Shown here one piece after another: positions 23,322 through 32,262 of a stretch of 34,420 nucleotides of DNA (positions are counted from its first letter, which is position 1; each line of letters starts with the position of its first letter). The DNA lies in NCBI GenBank assembly GCA_016927755.1, contig JAFGLZ010000144.1, forward strand, positions 1 to 34,420. The letters are read 5' to 3'. The translations under genes were made by a program, and so were the position numbers. The stretch is from Phycisphaerae bacterium (lineage in GTDB: Bacteria; Planctomycetota; Phycisphaerae; UBA1845; JAFGLZ01). Under the pieces are notes generated by a model. It saw only the letters and a program-made list of their open reading frames with translations. It was not told where the DNA came from and did not search any database.

Positions 23322-26300
23322 ATGACAAGCGTAACGATCTGGGCAAGCTCGCTCGCCATCGCTGTATGTACCTTCAGTGTCTCCGGCGCCGAGCCGCTAC
23401 GAGGCATCGAGCTCCATCCCGACGCCCCCGACGCCGTCGTCGAGGCCTTCGCCAAGTCCGGCGTCAACACGATCGTCGTCCCCTTCCGCACGCAAGGCGA
23501 CCTTGACGACCCCGCGTTCGTCGCCTCCATCGCCCGCTGGGGCAAGCTCGCCAAGCGTCACCGCCTTCGCTGTCTCGTGGCGATCCGCCTCTTCGGGCCG
23601 CCCGACTACACCGGCGCAAAGGGCGGGTTCGTTCGAGCGGTCGAGGCGGTGGCCGCCAGCCCGTGCGTCTCGCCGGGGGACACGGACTACTGGGACAAGA
23701 TCGTCACGCCACGCGTCGCGCGGATCGCACAGCTCGCCAAAGACCACGCGCTGGCGGGAGGCCTGTTCGACTATCAGGCAACCCTCGCGGGCAATGAATA
23801 CGGCCCGATGTTCTGCTTCAGCGACGTCTGCTGGAATGCCTTTCTCACCGCCAAGCACCCCGGCGACGCGAAGCTCGCCAAGCTCAAAGGCCGACACGAC
23901 CGGGTCAACTGGGTCCGCAACTCCACCACCGGCGGCGAGTACTACGAGTTCCTCTCCCAACTCGTCCAGGGCGAGATGGCCAAGGCCGTCCAGAAGGCCC
24001 GCGCCATCCAACCGGACGTCGCATTGGGCGTCTACGGCTACTGGGACTACTGGCTCTATCGTGGCGTCGTTCGAGCACTCTCGCAGGCCGGCGCTCGTCC
24101 ACCGGCCGTCATGGCCGAGTACGAACGCATCAGCTTCGGACGCGCCTACCCCCTACTCAAACAGGCCTGGGCCAAGGCCTCCCTCGATCTCGAGCCGGTT
24201 GCGCGCCTTCCCCTCGATTACTACATGCCCGCCGATGTTCAGAACCAGATCGCCGAGCTGGACAAAGACAAGGTCGGGTTTCTCCTGACCGCGACTGACT
24301 CCCTCTGGCGACGCGTCGCCGACTTCTACCACGTCTACGCACCGCACGGCACCCCGGAAGAATTCGCCTCGTCCGTCGCCGCCGGACTGGCCTCCAAGCA
24401 GCCCGACCGCAAGATCCTCTTCAACAAGTCTCACTACGTCCAGTACATGCCTCGGCTCGGCATCGTCCACGGCGGCGGCCTGTCCGGTCTCTTCTCCGGC
24501 CTCCTCAAGCGGCTCGCCGAGTCCTTCCAGTTGCCATGCCTCCAACTCACCGCGCCCGACGTCGAGAAGTGGACGCCGCTCCTGTCCCTCTGCAACGTCA
24601 TGATCGTCATGCCCGGAGCCACCGGCGCCAATCCGAACGGAATGGCCGCCCTCGCGCCGGCGGTCCAGCGCTTCATGACCGATGGCGGCATCGTCATCGT
24701 CCTCAACGCCGCCGACGCGACGTGCATGAACTGGCTCGCCTCGCACAACCCACGTTTCGCCTGTCAGGGCGAGCGAAAGATGCTCCTCAAACAGGCCTGG
24801 CTCGACAATGAAGGACGCGGCCTGCTCGCCGCACCTGCCTACATCGAGAAGCTCCCGCCGATGGGCATGCACTTCACGTCCTACGACAAGCGATACGCCC
24901 CCGTCGCCAAGGACGATCAGGGCGGCGCGTACCTCCTGATGCAACAGGTTGGCCGCGGCACCCTACTGCTCTCGGCCGCGCCGGTGGTGCCGCCCGAGCT
25001 ACTGGCCAACATCTACTTCACCGCTCAACGGCGGGGCGACGTCTTCAACGTCCAGCTCCTCGCGGGGGCCGACACGGTTCGCTTCGGCCCGAACCGCCTC
25101 GCGTTGGCCGTCGCCGAGCTGCCTGACACAGCCGCCGACGTCAATGTCTTTGTGGACGTCGTCGACAACAAGGGACGCGTGTCGACCCAGGCGTTCTCAG
25201 GCGTCCGAGTCGGTGGCGACGGCATCGAGATTCCCTTCGATTACCTCGCGGACCAAGAGGGCGCCGGACGCGCCGTCGTCAGTATTACCGATCCCGTCGA
25301 CGGCTCACTCCTGCGCCGCGAGTTCTTCACACTGATGCATGACCGCCGCGTCATCGTCCTGCCCGACAAGAGCTACTACACCAAAGAAGCCGAGGCATTG
25401 CTCAGAGTCAGCTACATGGATACCTCGCTAGTCAAGGCGCATGTACGCGTCGGCGACAAGGACCTCCAACTCGAGGGAACCGGCGATGTCCGCTTCGCCA
25501 AGCTCACTCTGGCCGATCTCGCGCTCGGCGAGAACCCGATCGACGTGACCTTCGTCGATCAAGGCAAGATCGCTTACAAGCGGACCGTCCCGATCACCAA
25601 ACACCCCCCCTTCCCCACCGCCGTCAAGACCCTCTACCACCGGAGCTGCACGGTCGAGGTCGACGGCAAACCGTTCTTCCCCTTTGGCTGCTATGGCGGA
25701 GAAGAGACCGTCCTAGCCGACCTCGGCGCGAACTCCACCGTGTCCGGCCGCTCTGACAAGGACGGCCGGCTCCGATTCTGCCCCCACAAGCTGACCGCCT
25801 GGACGCTTGACGATCAATGGACCCCTGAGAAGGTCCGCCAGGAGATCCGCGGCGACGAGTACAAGATGCTCCTCGCCTGGTACAACTTCGACGAACCCGC
25901 CCTGAACAGCCAGTCGTCAGACTACGTCCGCAAGCACTATGACGCCGGCCGACGCAAGGACCCCTACCACCCACAGATGATCGTCTACGTCGGCTCACAG
26001 ACCTATCCCCTCTATCCCGATTACATGACCGCCGCCGACTGGCAGGGCATGGACCACTACCCGCTCCCCTACTTCGCGCCCAAGACGTTCGCCTCGTGTC
26101 TTGCCAAGGTCGCCGAGGCCGCTCGAGGGACCAAGACCGTCTGGGGCGTCGCGCAGTGCTTCGACTGGCGAGAGAGCGGCGCGGGCATCGGACCCTACCG
26201 CAAGGAAGATCTCCACCCGAGAGGGCCCGAAGCCCTGAGCTACGTCTATCAGGCCGTCATCGAGGGCGCCGGGGCCTTCCATTTCTGGACCTACCGCTAT

Positions 26301-26633
26301 GTCGCGTCCGACCCCGCCCGCCTCGGCGACTTCCACAAAGCCATCGCCGAGGGCGCCAAGGTCACCCAACTCGTCGCCCGGGGGGCCGTCGTCACACCAC
26401 CACGAGTCAACCCCCTCTCCGCCCAGGTCAAGTGCCGAGCCTTCCGCATCGGCGACGAGATCTACATCGTCGCCGCCAACTACCTGGAACAACCCGCCGA
26501 TGTCACCTTCCAGGCCCCCTACCTCCAAGGCAAGACGCTGCGGCAGCATCTGCCCGAAGCCCGCCAACTCACCGGGCTGTCCGATCACTTTGAGCCGCTG
26601 CAGGGAAAGGTGTATATTGTCGCCTCACGATAG
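23322..26633 (+). CDS. Large exported two-barrel glycoside-hydrolase-like protein
   Basis: A 1103-residue secreted protein; signal peptide at residues 1-23 (SLAIAVCTFSVSGAEP). The first barrel-like domain spans about 25-330 (GIELHPDAPDAVVEAFAKSG, with YGYWDYWLYRG). Next comes a GATase/beta-galactosidase-trimerisation-like region (about 360-560: RLGIVHGGGLSG, VMIVMPGATGANP, DGGIVIVLNAAD). Ig-like modules occupy about 570-770. A second barrel starts after VEVDGKPFFPFGCYGG and holds WYNFDEPALNS (Glu858) and GMDHYPLPYF. No family name can be given safely; it is related in design to GH2/GH5/GH42-type enzymes. AAGGGAGA is seven bases before the ATG. It lies 38 bases before the aminotransferase gene, with which it is probably cotranscribed. 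Confidence 0.8.
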   Translation: MTSVTIWASSLAIAVCTFSVSGAEPLRGIELHPDAPDAVVEAFAKSGVNTIVVPFRTQGDLDDPAFVASIARWGKLAKRHRLRCLVAIRLFGPPDYTGAKGGFVRAVEAVAASPCVSPGDTDYWDKIVTPRVARIAQLAKDHALAGGLFDYQATLAGNEYGPMFCFSDVCWNAFLTAKHPGDAKLAKLKGRHDRVNWVRNSTTGGEYYEFLSQLVQGEMAKAVQKARAIQPDVALGVYGYWDYWLYRGVVRALSQAGARPPAVMAEYERISFGRAYPLLKQAWAKASLDLEPVARLPLDYYMPADVQNQIAELDKDKVGFLLTATDSLWRRVADFYHVYAPHGTPEEFASSVAAGLASKQPDRKILFNKSHYVQYMPRLGIVHGGGLSGLFSGLLKRLAESFQLPCLQLTAPDVEKWTPLLSLCNVMIVMPGATGANPNGMAALAPAVQRFMTDGGIVIVLNAADATCMNWLASHNPRFACQGERKMLLKQAWLDNEGRGLLAAPAYIEKLPPMGMHFTSYDKRYAPVAKDDQGGAYLLMQQVGRGTLLLSAAPVVPPELLANIYFTAQRRGDVFNVQLLAGADTVRFGPNRLALAVAELPDTAADVNVFVDVVDNKGRVSTQAFSGVRVGGDGIEIPFDYLADQEGAGRAVVSITDPVDGSLLRREFFTLMHDRRVIVLPDKSYYTKEAEALLRVSYMDTSLVKAHVRVGDKDLQLEGTGDVRFAKLTLADLALGENPIDVTFVDQGKIAYKRTVPITKHPPFPTAVKTLYHRSCTVEVDGKPFFPFGCYGGEETVLADLGANSTVSGRSDKDGRLRFCPHKLTAWTLDDQWTPEKVRQEIRGDEYKMLLAWYNFDEPALNSQSSDYVRKHYDAGRRKDPYHPQMIVYVGSQTYPLYPDYMTAADWQGMDHYPLPYFAPKTFASCLAKVAEAARGTKTVWGVAQCFDWRESGAGIGPYRKEDLHPRGPEALSYVYQAVIEGAGAFHFWTYRYVASDPARLGDFHKAIAEGAKVTQLVARGAVVTPPRVNPLSAQVKCRAFRIGDEIYIVAANYLEQPADVTFQAPYLQGKTLRQHLPEARQLTGLSDHFEPLQGKVYIVASR

Positions 26634-26671
26634 GGATCGGCCGGACGAATCCCTTACTGGAGAGAGCGGCA

Positions 26672-28039
26672 ATGTCGCAGCAGAAACTGGCGCTTCAGGG
26701 CGGTCTCAAGGCAGTCACCAAGATCGAGGGCAAGGGCAAGCCCAAGATCGGCATCGACGAGTTCATGTCCGTGGCCGAGCGATTCGGCTTCACGCCGGCC
26801 GCCCTCAAGCGCATCCGCAAGGCCGTCGCCGAAGACGATCTCGGCCAGGGCCCATTCCTGGCGAACTACTACTCGGATCTGCCCGAAACGAAGGTCCAGG
26901 CCTACGAGCGGATCGCCCGCCAGATCTTCGGAGTCAAATACGCCATCGGCGTAACGTCCGGGACTGCCGCGCTCCACAGCGCCTTCATCGCCGTCGGCGC
27001 CGGCCCCGGTAAGGAGGTCATCTGCCCGGCGATCGGCTTCTTCGCCACGCCCGCCGCCGTGGTCACCTCCAAGGCCGTCCCCGTCTTCTGCGACGTCGAC
27101 GAGTCACTACACATGGACCCCGCCCGCCTTGAGCGGCTGATTACCAAACGAACCGTCGCCATCGCCCCGACCCACGTGATGGGCGGCGTCGCCGACATGC
27201 CCGCGATCATGAGGATCGCCCGAAAGCACAAGCTCAAGGTCGTCGAGGACTGCGCTCAGTCCTGCGGCGGACGCGTCAAGGGTAGGCTGGTCGGAACGTT
27301 CGGCGATGTCGGTATCTTCAGCATCTCCGCCTACAAGATCGTCGGCGGAGGCGAGGGCGGGCTCCTCATCACGAACAACAAGCGTCTCTGGGAACGAGCC
27401 CAGGGCATCGCCGAGTGTGGCGGATTGTGGCGTCCGGATCGTTTCGCGCCGCCCCGGTACAAGGGGGAGCTGTTCTGCGGCACGAACTACCGCATGTCCG
27501 AGGTCGAGGCAGCCATCAACGTCGTGCAGCTCGCCAAGATGCCCGGCACTGTCACACGTTTCAACGCAGTCAAACAGCGCGTTGTCAAGCGGCTCAAGCG
27601 ATTCGAGGAGATCGTCCCGCAGAAGATCAACGACCTGGACGGCGAGGTCGGCTACACCCTCCGGTTCTTCCCGGAGACGGTCGACCTCAGCGTCAAGATC
27701 ACCAAAGCCCTCCAAGCCGAAGGTATCGCCGCCGGAACGCGCGGCAAGAAGCCCCGTCCCGATTGGCACATCTACTCATACATGTACCCCCTCATGGCCG
27801 AGCCCGGCCCCGAAAACCCCAACTGCGGCTTCGACTGCCCCAAGTACCCCAAGCCCGGCAAGCAAGCCGGCTACAAGCGAGGCGACTGCCCCGTCGCCGA
27901 CGATCTCTACGACCGCATGGTGAGTATCGGACTCAACCAGTGGTACACCGCCAAGGACTGCCGCAACATCGCTGACGGAATCAACAAGGTCCTCTACGCA
28001 TATTGCACCGAGGATCCTGACGGGACGCCTTGGACATAG
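26672..28039 (+). CDS. DegT/DnrJ/EryC1/StrS-family PLP-dependent aminotransferase
   Basis: A 455-residue cytosolic aminotransferase of the sugar-nucleotide type. AIGVTSGTAALHSA (91-104) binds the PLP phosphate. VVEDCAQSCGG (190-200) supplies Asp193, and ISAYKIVGGGEGG (218-230) contains the PLP lysine Lys222. A Cys-containing insert near the C-terminus (NCGFDCPKYPKPG and RGDCPVADD) is not part of the common family pattern and could bind metal. Such enzymes transaminate keto sugars to make amino sugars, often for surface glycans. A catabolic role in this context is possible but not shown. TGGAGAG is seven bases before the ATG. Confidence 0.87.
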   Translation: MSQQKLALQGGLKAVTKIEGKGKPKIGIDEFMSVAERFGFTPAALKRIRKAVAEDDLGQGPFLANYYSDLPETKVQAYERIARQIFGVKYAIGVTSGTAALHSAFIAVGAGPGKEVICPAIGFFATPAAVVTSKAVPVFCDVDESLHMDPARLERLITKRTVAIAPTHVMGGVADMPAIMRIARKHKLKVVEDCAQSCGGRVKGRLVGTFGDVGIFSISAYKIVGGGEGGLLITNNKRLWERAQGIAECGGLWRPDRFAPPRYKGELFCGTNYRMSEVEAAINVVQLAKMPGTVTRFNAVKQRVVKRLKRFEEIVPQKINDLDGEVGYTLRFFPETVDLSVKITKALQAEGIAAGTRGKKPRPDWHIYSYMYPLMAEPGPENPNCGFDCPKYPKPGKQAGYKRGDCPVADDLYDRMVSIGLNQWYTAKDCRNIADGINKVLYAYCTEDPDGTPWT

Positions 28040-28046
28040 CGACTTC

Positions 28047-28079
28047 TTGGCTTCAGGTAGGGTGAATGACTCAAGCCAA
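28047..28079. terminator. Weak hairpin between converging genes
   Basis: TTGGCTT (28047-28053) and AAGCCAA (28073-28079) form a 7-bp stem with a 19-base loop in the 123-base gap between the aminotransferase and the reverse zinc-ribbon gene. Confidence 0.3.
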
Positions 28080-28162
28080 CACAGCCACGGCCGAGGGCGC
28101 ATATCACCTCCCCCGCCATTGAGGATCGAGCCGACCTTCCCCCGGGCCTTCACCGCCTCCGC

Positions 28163-29419
28163 CTAGTCTTGCGCCCCGTGCCCGCTCGCGAGCTTATACG
28201 CCGACGCGATCGCCAGCAGAATGAAAAGAATGTCCATTCCTCCGAAGGAGAACTTAAGGAAGTCTCGGAACAGCTCTTCGCCCTCCGGATCCTCCTCCAT
28301 GTCTTCTTTCTCGTCGAGTTCCTCTGCCAACACGCGACGGGGGGAAGCACGCGCGGCACGTGTGGTCGGCTTCCCGGCGTCTCCGGCCTCTTGCGTGGTT
28401 GCAGCCTCTTCCCCGGCCTCAGCCATCACTGCAGCCAAGGCCTCGGTTCTTCGCTTGGCCTCCACCTTGGCCTGGTACTTCTGCCATTCAGCCTCGAGTT
28501 GCGCCTTGTTCATCCGATCAACGCGCTTCCTGGCCTCCTCTGCGGTAGCATCCCACTTCGCCTTGCGCTCGGCTTGGTCCGTGATGCCGTGCTCGTCGAG
28601 GGCGTCTTCTGTCATCGACAGGACAAGGATCGCCTTCTGAAGATCGGTGCTGCTCGTATTGCCGGTTGCTATTGCGTAGATCACGAAGACGAAGATCGCG
28701 ATCTTGCCCACGGTAATCCCGAACACCGAAATCCCGGCGGCCACGATTCCCGCCAGCGGGTTCCTATCCCGGAATCCCAGGACCATGCCGAACCCCGCCG
28801 CAAGCCCGATCCCCCACGCCACAAGCCCGAACTCACGACCAGTCACGATCGCAAGAACGCACCACAGCGCCGCCCCGACCAGCGCAAACGTGCCGCTCAG
28901 GACGCAACCGAGCAGAAACGATCCCGCCGCCTTGAAACCCTTTCCCAGGACGGCAACAGCAGTTGCCTTCGGCTTGTCGGCGTCCAGCGGCCCGACGCCC
29001 ACTTCCGCTTGTTTGCCCGTCTGAACGTTGTAGCCGCACCGAGTGCAAAGGATCGCGCCCCCCGGCATCGGCGAGCCGCAGTGCGTACACCTCCCCTGCT
29101 CCACGTCGACAGGCTCCCCCGACTGCTCAAACGCCGAGAGCTCCGTCAGCAACGGCGACTCGCTCGTGCTCTCCTCGTGGAACTGCTCTTCAGTCACGGC
29201 CGGTTCGGATGCAGGCTCCGCGGAAGCCTCCGCTTGACGTACCTGATGAGGTCGCGCCGTCGCCGCGGCCAGCTTGGCCGCCGACCGCTCCTTCACGGCG
29301 CGATCGTAGCAAGCCTTGCAGTAGTAGTTCCCCTTGCGATCCTTCGTCCGAGGGCGTCCCGAGCAATCCTGCCCGCAGATACGGCAGACCTTCCCCGGCC
29401 TCGACGGCTCACCAGACAT
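28163..29419 (-). CDS. Zinc-ribbon membrane protein of unknown function
   Basis: A 418-residue protein. The N-terminus has a Cys4 module (CRIC at 12-15 and CKAC at 34-37) and a second one (CTHC at 111-114 and CTRC at 125-128), both zinc-ribbon-like. A Glu/Ser-rich linker separates them. Transmembrane segments lie at about 163-192, 198-216 and 223-251. A charged, predicted coiled-coil region follows (280-350), then an acidic stretch (364-385) and a last transmembrane helix near 394-410 (ILFILLAIASAYK). This layout occurs widely in Planctomycetota but I know no function. The start ATG 29419 is preceded by GGAGG seven bases away; a 28-residue upstream extension is Arg/Cys-rich and has no ribosome site. 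It converges with the aminotransferase gene. Confidence 0.75.
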   Translation of the reverse strand: MSGEPSRPGKVCRICGQDCSGRPRTKDRKGNYYCKACYDRAVKERSAAKLAAATARPHQVRQAEASAEPASEPAVTEEQFHEESTSESPLLTELSAFEQSGEPVDVEQGRCTHCGSPMPGGAILCTRCGYNVQTGKQAEVGVGPLDADKPKATAVAVLGKGFKAAGSFLLGCVLSGTFALVGAALWCVLAIVTGREFGLVAWGIGLAAGFGMVLGFRDRNPLAGIVAAGISVFGITVGKIAIFVFVIYAIATGNTSSTDLQKAILVLSMTEDALDEHGITDQAERKAKWDATAEEARKRVDRMNKAQLEAEWQKYQAKVEAKRRTEALAAVMAEAGEEAATTQEAGDAGKPTTRAARASPRRVLAEELDEKEDMEEDPEGEELFRDFLKFSFGGMDILFILLAIASAYKLASGHGAQD

Positions 29420-29624
29420 GGCAGATCCTCCTCCCGTCCTCACGATTGCCGAACAGCATTTGAGGACATCGCGCCTCGCGCGACCTGCAGCCCCACGCGA
29501 CACGCTGAGCCTACCGGCCCAAAACGGCCATGTCTAACAGATTCCGGAGTTTTTGTGGCGAACCATCAGTGAAGGCCGATGGCACCGTGAGGCTTGCGTC
29601 GGCCAGCCGCCGCAGCCCCCCAGT

Positions 29625-32150
29625 CTATCGCGTAATTCCGTATCGCCCCGGCACCGCCGCGAAATCCCCCGCCCGTTCGGAAAGCCCACGCCACCCGCCC
29701 TCATCCCCTAAACGCTCAACCCTCGCATCACGCCATCCATCCAGAAGCAGGCGGAATCTATGCTCACGGCGCTGCAGACGCGTCAGCGGCTTCTCCACCG
29801 TCCCCCTCAACCCGCCCTGCAGTCGCTCCACATCCGGGTAGATCCGCAGTTCCGCCCCGTCGTCCTCAATGCGAAGATCGACGACCCCTGTGCCCTCGTA
29901 CTCGAAATACGGACACGAGCCCACCGTCAGGATGTGCGCCGGGCTCCGGGGAACTGACATCGGACGCCACTCCGTCGGCCCCGTCTGCATGTAGCAGTCC
30001 TCCGCACACAGCACAGCCGTATTGCGGCGAAAGCTCACGGCCGCAGGCGGAAAGACCTGATCGTCCGCTGGCGTTGAAAAAGCGGCGCCGCGCGGCAGTC
30101 GCCGAAAGGCCTCCCCGCCGATCAAGAAGCTCACCACCTTGCCCGGAGTATGCCAGAGGTTCAGGTAGTGGATCGGCCAGTCCCAGTTCAGGTGCCCCAG
30201 CGACCGCGCGTCGTACTGGAATTGGCACGCAACCTGGACGCCCACATTCCGCCAACGTCTCGCCATGGCCGGATACATGCAGACCTGGCTGACCATCCCG
30301 GCCGCGTCGAACTCATACACGAGCCGCGCCTTCATGGCGAAGCGGGAATCCAACTCCCCGTTCCTCGTCTCGCCCAGCAGATTCACACCGTCATTGATAC
30401 GGCTCAATCCCCCAGGATAGGCCCCCAGCGTGATGGCGTCGCAACGGCTATCGCCAATCGCCTCGGCAATGTCGACCTCCCCCGAGTCGAACGTGCTGTA
30501 CGCAATCGGCTGTCGCGCCCCCGTCCCACGGATCGCGCCAATCATCGTGTTGATGTAGCGCCGAAGCGTCACGTATCGGAAGCACGCGAAGGCACACGGG
30601 CTCGCCCACTCCGCCGACGGAATGAACCGCTCCCAGGCTGAACGCACACCCGCAAGCCCCCGCTTCGAGACCTCCACACTCACGTGTGTCACGCCTGGCT
30701 CGCCGGCAATGATCTCGCCGTAGCTCCAATACGTCGGCTCGTTGATCACCTCAAAGAGCCCAAGGCACGGCTCGTCAACCAGCCGGCGGCTCGTGTAGGG
30801 GTTCCTGTGGTTGAGGAACTGCCTCACGTAGTTTACCTGTGCCGACCATCGCTCAGGCCACATCGACATCGCCTGCTTCGGCGTATTCCGCGAGAAGCTG
30901 TCAGGCCGCTCGCCCGGACTCCCCCACCACGCGATCGGCGTCAGCATCAGGTACATCCCGTGCCGATTGCACTGAGCCACCAGGTAGTCCAGGATGTCGA
31001 GATGGTCGTTGCAGATCAGATTGCCCTGGCCGTCCGAGATCTCCGTGTCGAACACGTGAATGCGGATGATATCGATGCCCATCTCAACGAAGTCCTCGAA
31101 GTCCTCATCCACAGTCCCGTACGGATCGATGCCGAGCGATCGAAGGCTCTTGAACTGCGTCCAGCTCTGCGGGTACGTGTTGACGCCCCAAAGCGCCACC
31201 TCCATGCCGTCCTCGTATCGAAGAACGCCGTCGTCGACGACCATCCTCCTCAGCGGCACCCGTGGGCCCACCTCCCCCACCGGCGCTCGCCGCTGTTCGG
31301 CCTCCATGACGGCTGGCGGAAACGGCCACACGCCCTCAACAGCCTCTCCAACGGTGATGACGATCGGCGTGCGATACAAGCCCCCGCCCGCATTCACGTT
31401 GTCCACGGCAATCTGAAGCTCGTTGCTCTGCCCCCATCGAACGACGTCCTGAGGAATCCCGTAGGCCCGTTGCTGATCCCAACCAGTGGTCTGTCCGATA
31501 GCCCTCCCATTGAGAAACGTCCGGTCGGCATCATCGATCGCCCGCATCCGGAGCTGGAGCGGCCTGCCCCGCCACGCTTCAGGAATCACCGGGCGAGTCC
31601 GCAGCCAAGTCACCCCGAGTTCCTGCCAGAGAGAAGGAACGTGCGCCGGCGTCCACGTGACCGACCCCGGCGGAACCGAATCGGCTTGTTCCAGCCGGGA
31701 ACCCTCCCCCTGATACCACCGTTCCCACGAAAGCTGCGTCAGGTCCACGCCCACGCCCAGCCGGCTCCGCTCCACAACCTGCGGAATCTCCTTGATCCTG
31801 ACGATCAATTCAGGCGGCTTCGAAGAGCCGTCGCCAACCACGCGAACGAAGAACACCGCCGACCCGTCCGCCTCGCACTCTGCCGTCTCGGGAACGACGG
31901 CCACAACCCGCCCCCGCGCGACCTCGACAACGGGCGTGATCCGTGAAACGCCTTCCCCGCCGACGCGGACGAGCACCGGCAACCGCCACTCCGGTGGTTG
32001 CGAGTTGGGCACCGGAAGCCCCGACGCGATCCTGATGCCCGATTGCCCTGGTGTTGCCGCAAGACCGTCGACACCCGCCACAACGCACAGCGCGAGCGTC
32101 ATCGCGCTCATCAAGATTCCATCTGAGGATCGGTGTCTTCGCTCCGTCAT
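29625..32150 (-). CDS. Exported glycoside-hydrolase-like protein (GH2-type jelly roll, GH5-like barrel)
   Basis: An 841-residue exported protein. Signal peptide: residues 15-34 (LMSAMTLALCVVAGVDGLAA region). A GH2-like sugar-binding jelly roll spans about 130-285 (TFLNGRAIGQTTGWDQQRAYGIP). The TIM barrel begins near VALWGVNTYPQSW and includes IDIIRIHVFD, GLFEVINEPTYW (Glu471 in the NEP motif, the usual acid/base of clan A) and HLNWDWPIHYLNL. A second catalytic Glu cannot be assigned with certainty. A C-terminal beta domain follows from about residue 720. AAGGA is nine bases before ATG 32150; an upstream ATG at 32198 has poorer spacing. It is divergent from the barrel gene at 32263. Substrate unknown. 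Confidence 0.78.
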   Translation of the reverse strand: MTERRHRSSDGILMSAMTLALCVVAGVDGLAATPGQSGIRIASGLPVPNSQPPEWRLPVLVRVGGEGVSRITPVVEVARGRVVAVVPETAECEADGSAVFFVRVVGDGSSKPPELIVRIKEIPQVVERSRLGVGVDLTQLSWERWYQGEGSRLEQADSVPPGSVTWTPAHVPSLWQELGVTWLRTRPVIPEAWRGRPLQLRMRAIDDADRTFLNGRAIGQTTGWDQQRAYGIPQDVVRWGQSNELQIAVDNVNAGGGLYRTPIVITVGEAVEGVWPFPPAVMEAEQRRAPVGEVGPRVPLRRMVVDDGVLRYEDGMEVALWGVNTYPQSWTQFKSLRSLGIDPYGTVDEDFEDFVEMGIDIIRIHVFDTEISDGQGNLICNDHLDILDYLVAQCNRHGMYLMLTPIAWWGSPGERPDSFSRNTPKQAMSMWPERWSAQVNYVRQFLNHRNPYTSRRLVDEPCLGLFEVINEPTYWSYGEIIAGEPGVTHVSVEVSKRGLAGVRSAWERFIPSAEWASPCAFACFRYVTLRRYINTMIGAIRGTGARQPIAYSTFDSGEVDIAEAIGDSRCDAITLGAYPGGLSRINDGVNLLGETRNGELDSRFAMKARLVYEFDAAGMVSQVCMYPAMARRWRNVGVQVACQFQYDARSLGHLNWDWPIHYLNLWHTPGKVVSFLIGGEAFRRLPRGAAFSTPADDQVFPPAAVSFRRNTAVLCAEDCYMQTGPTEWRPMSVPRSPAHILTVGSCPYFEYEGTGVVDLRIEDDGAELRIYPDVERLQGGLRGTVEKPLTRLQRREHRFRLLLDGWRDARVERLGDEGGWRGLSERAGDFAAVPGRYGITR

Positions 32151-32183
32151 AGCGGGTATCCTTGTCCCTTTCCTGGGACGCGT

Positions 32184-32212
32184 AGTGTATCGCATCCCGC
32201 CTTGCCTGGCAG
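32184..32212 (-). promoter_or_regulatory. Putative promoter in the divergent gap
   Basis: On the reverse strand CTGCCA (32212-32207) and TACACT (32189-32184) are 17 bases apart, with start near 32177. The -35 side overlaps the near-palindrome GCCTGGCAGGC. No equally good forward promoter for the gene at 32263 was seen. Confidence 0.35.
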
Positions 32213-32262
32213 GCCACCGCCGATGAACCTGCCTGCCGCCCACGATCAGGAGATCGACCACA

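Noticed and set aside
28169..29572. 467-codon forward frame opposite the zinc-ribbon gene
   Set aside because: Shadow of a gene with zinc modules and transmembrane helices; Arg/His/Pro-rich translation.
30684..31946. 420-codon forward frame opposite the GH2/GH5-like gene
   Set aside because: Antisense shadow with no motif or start signal.
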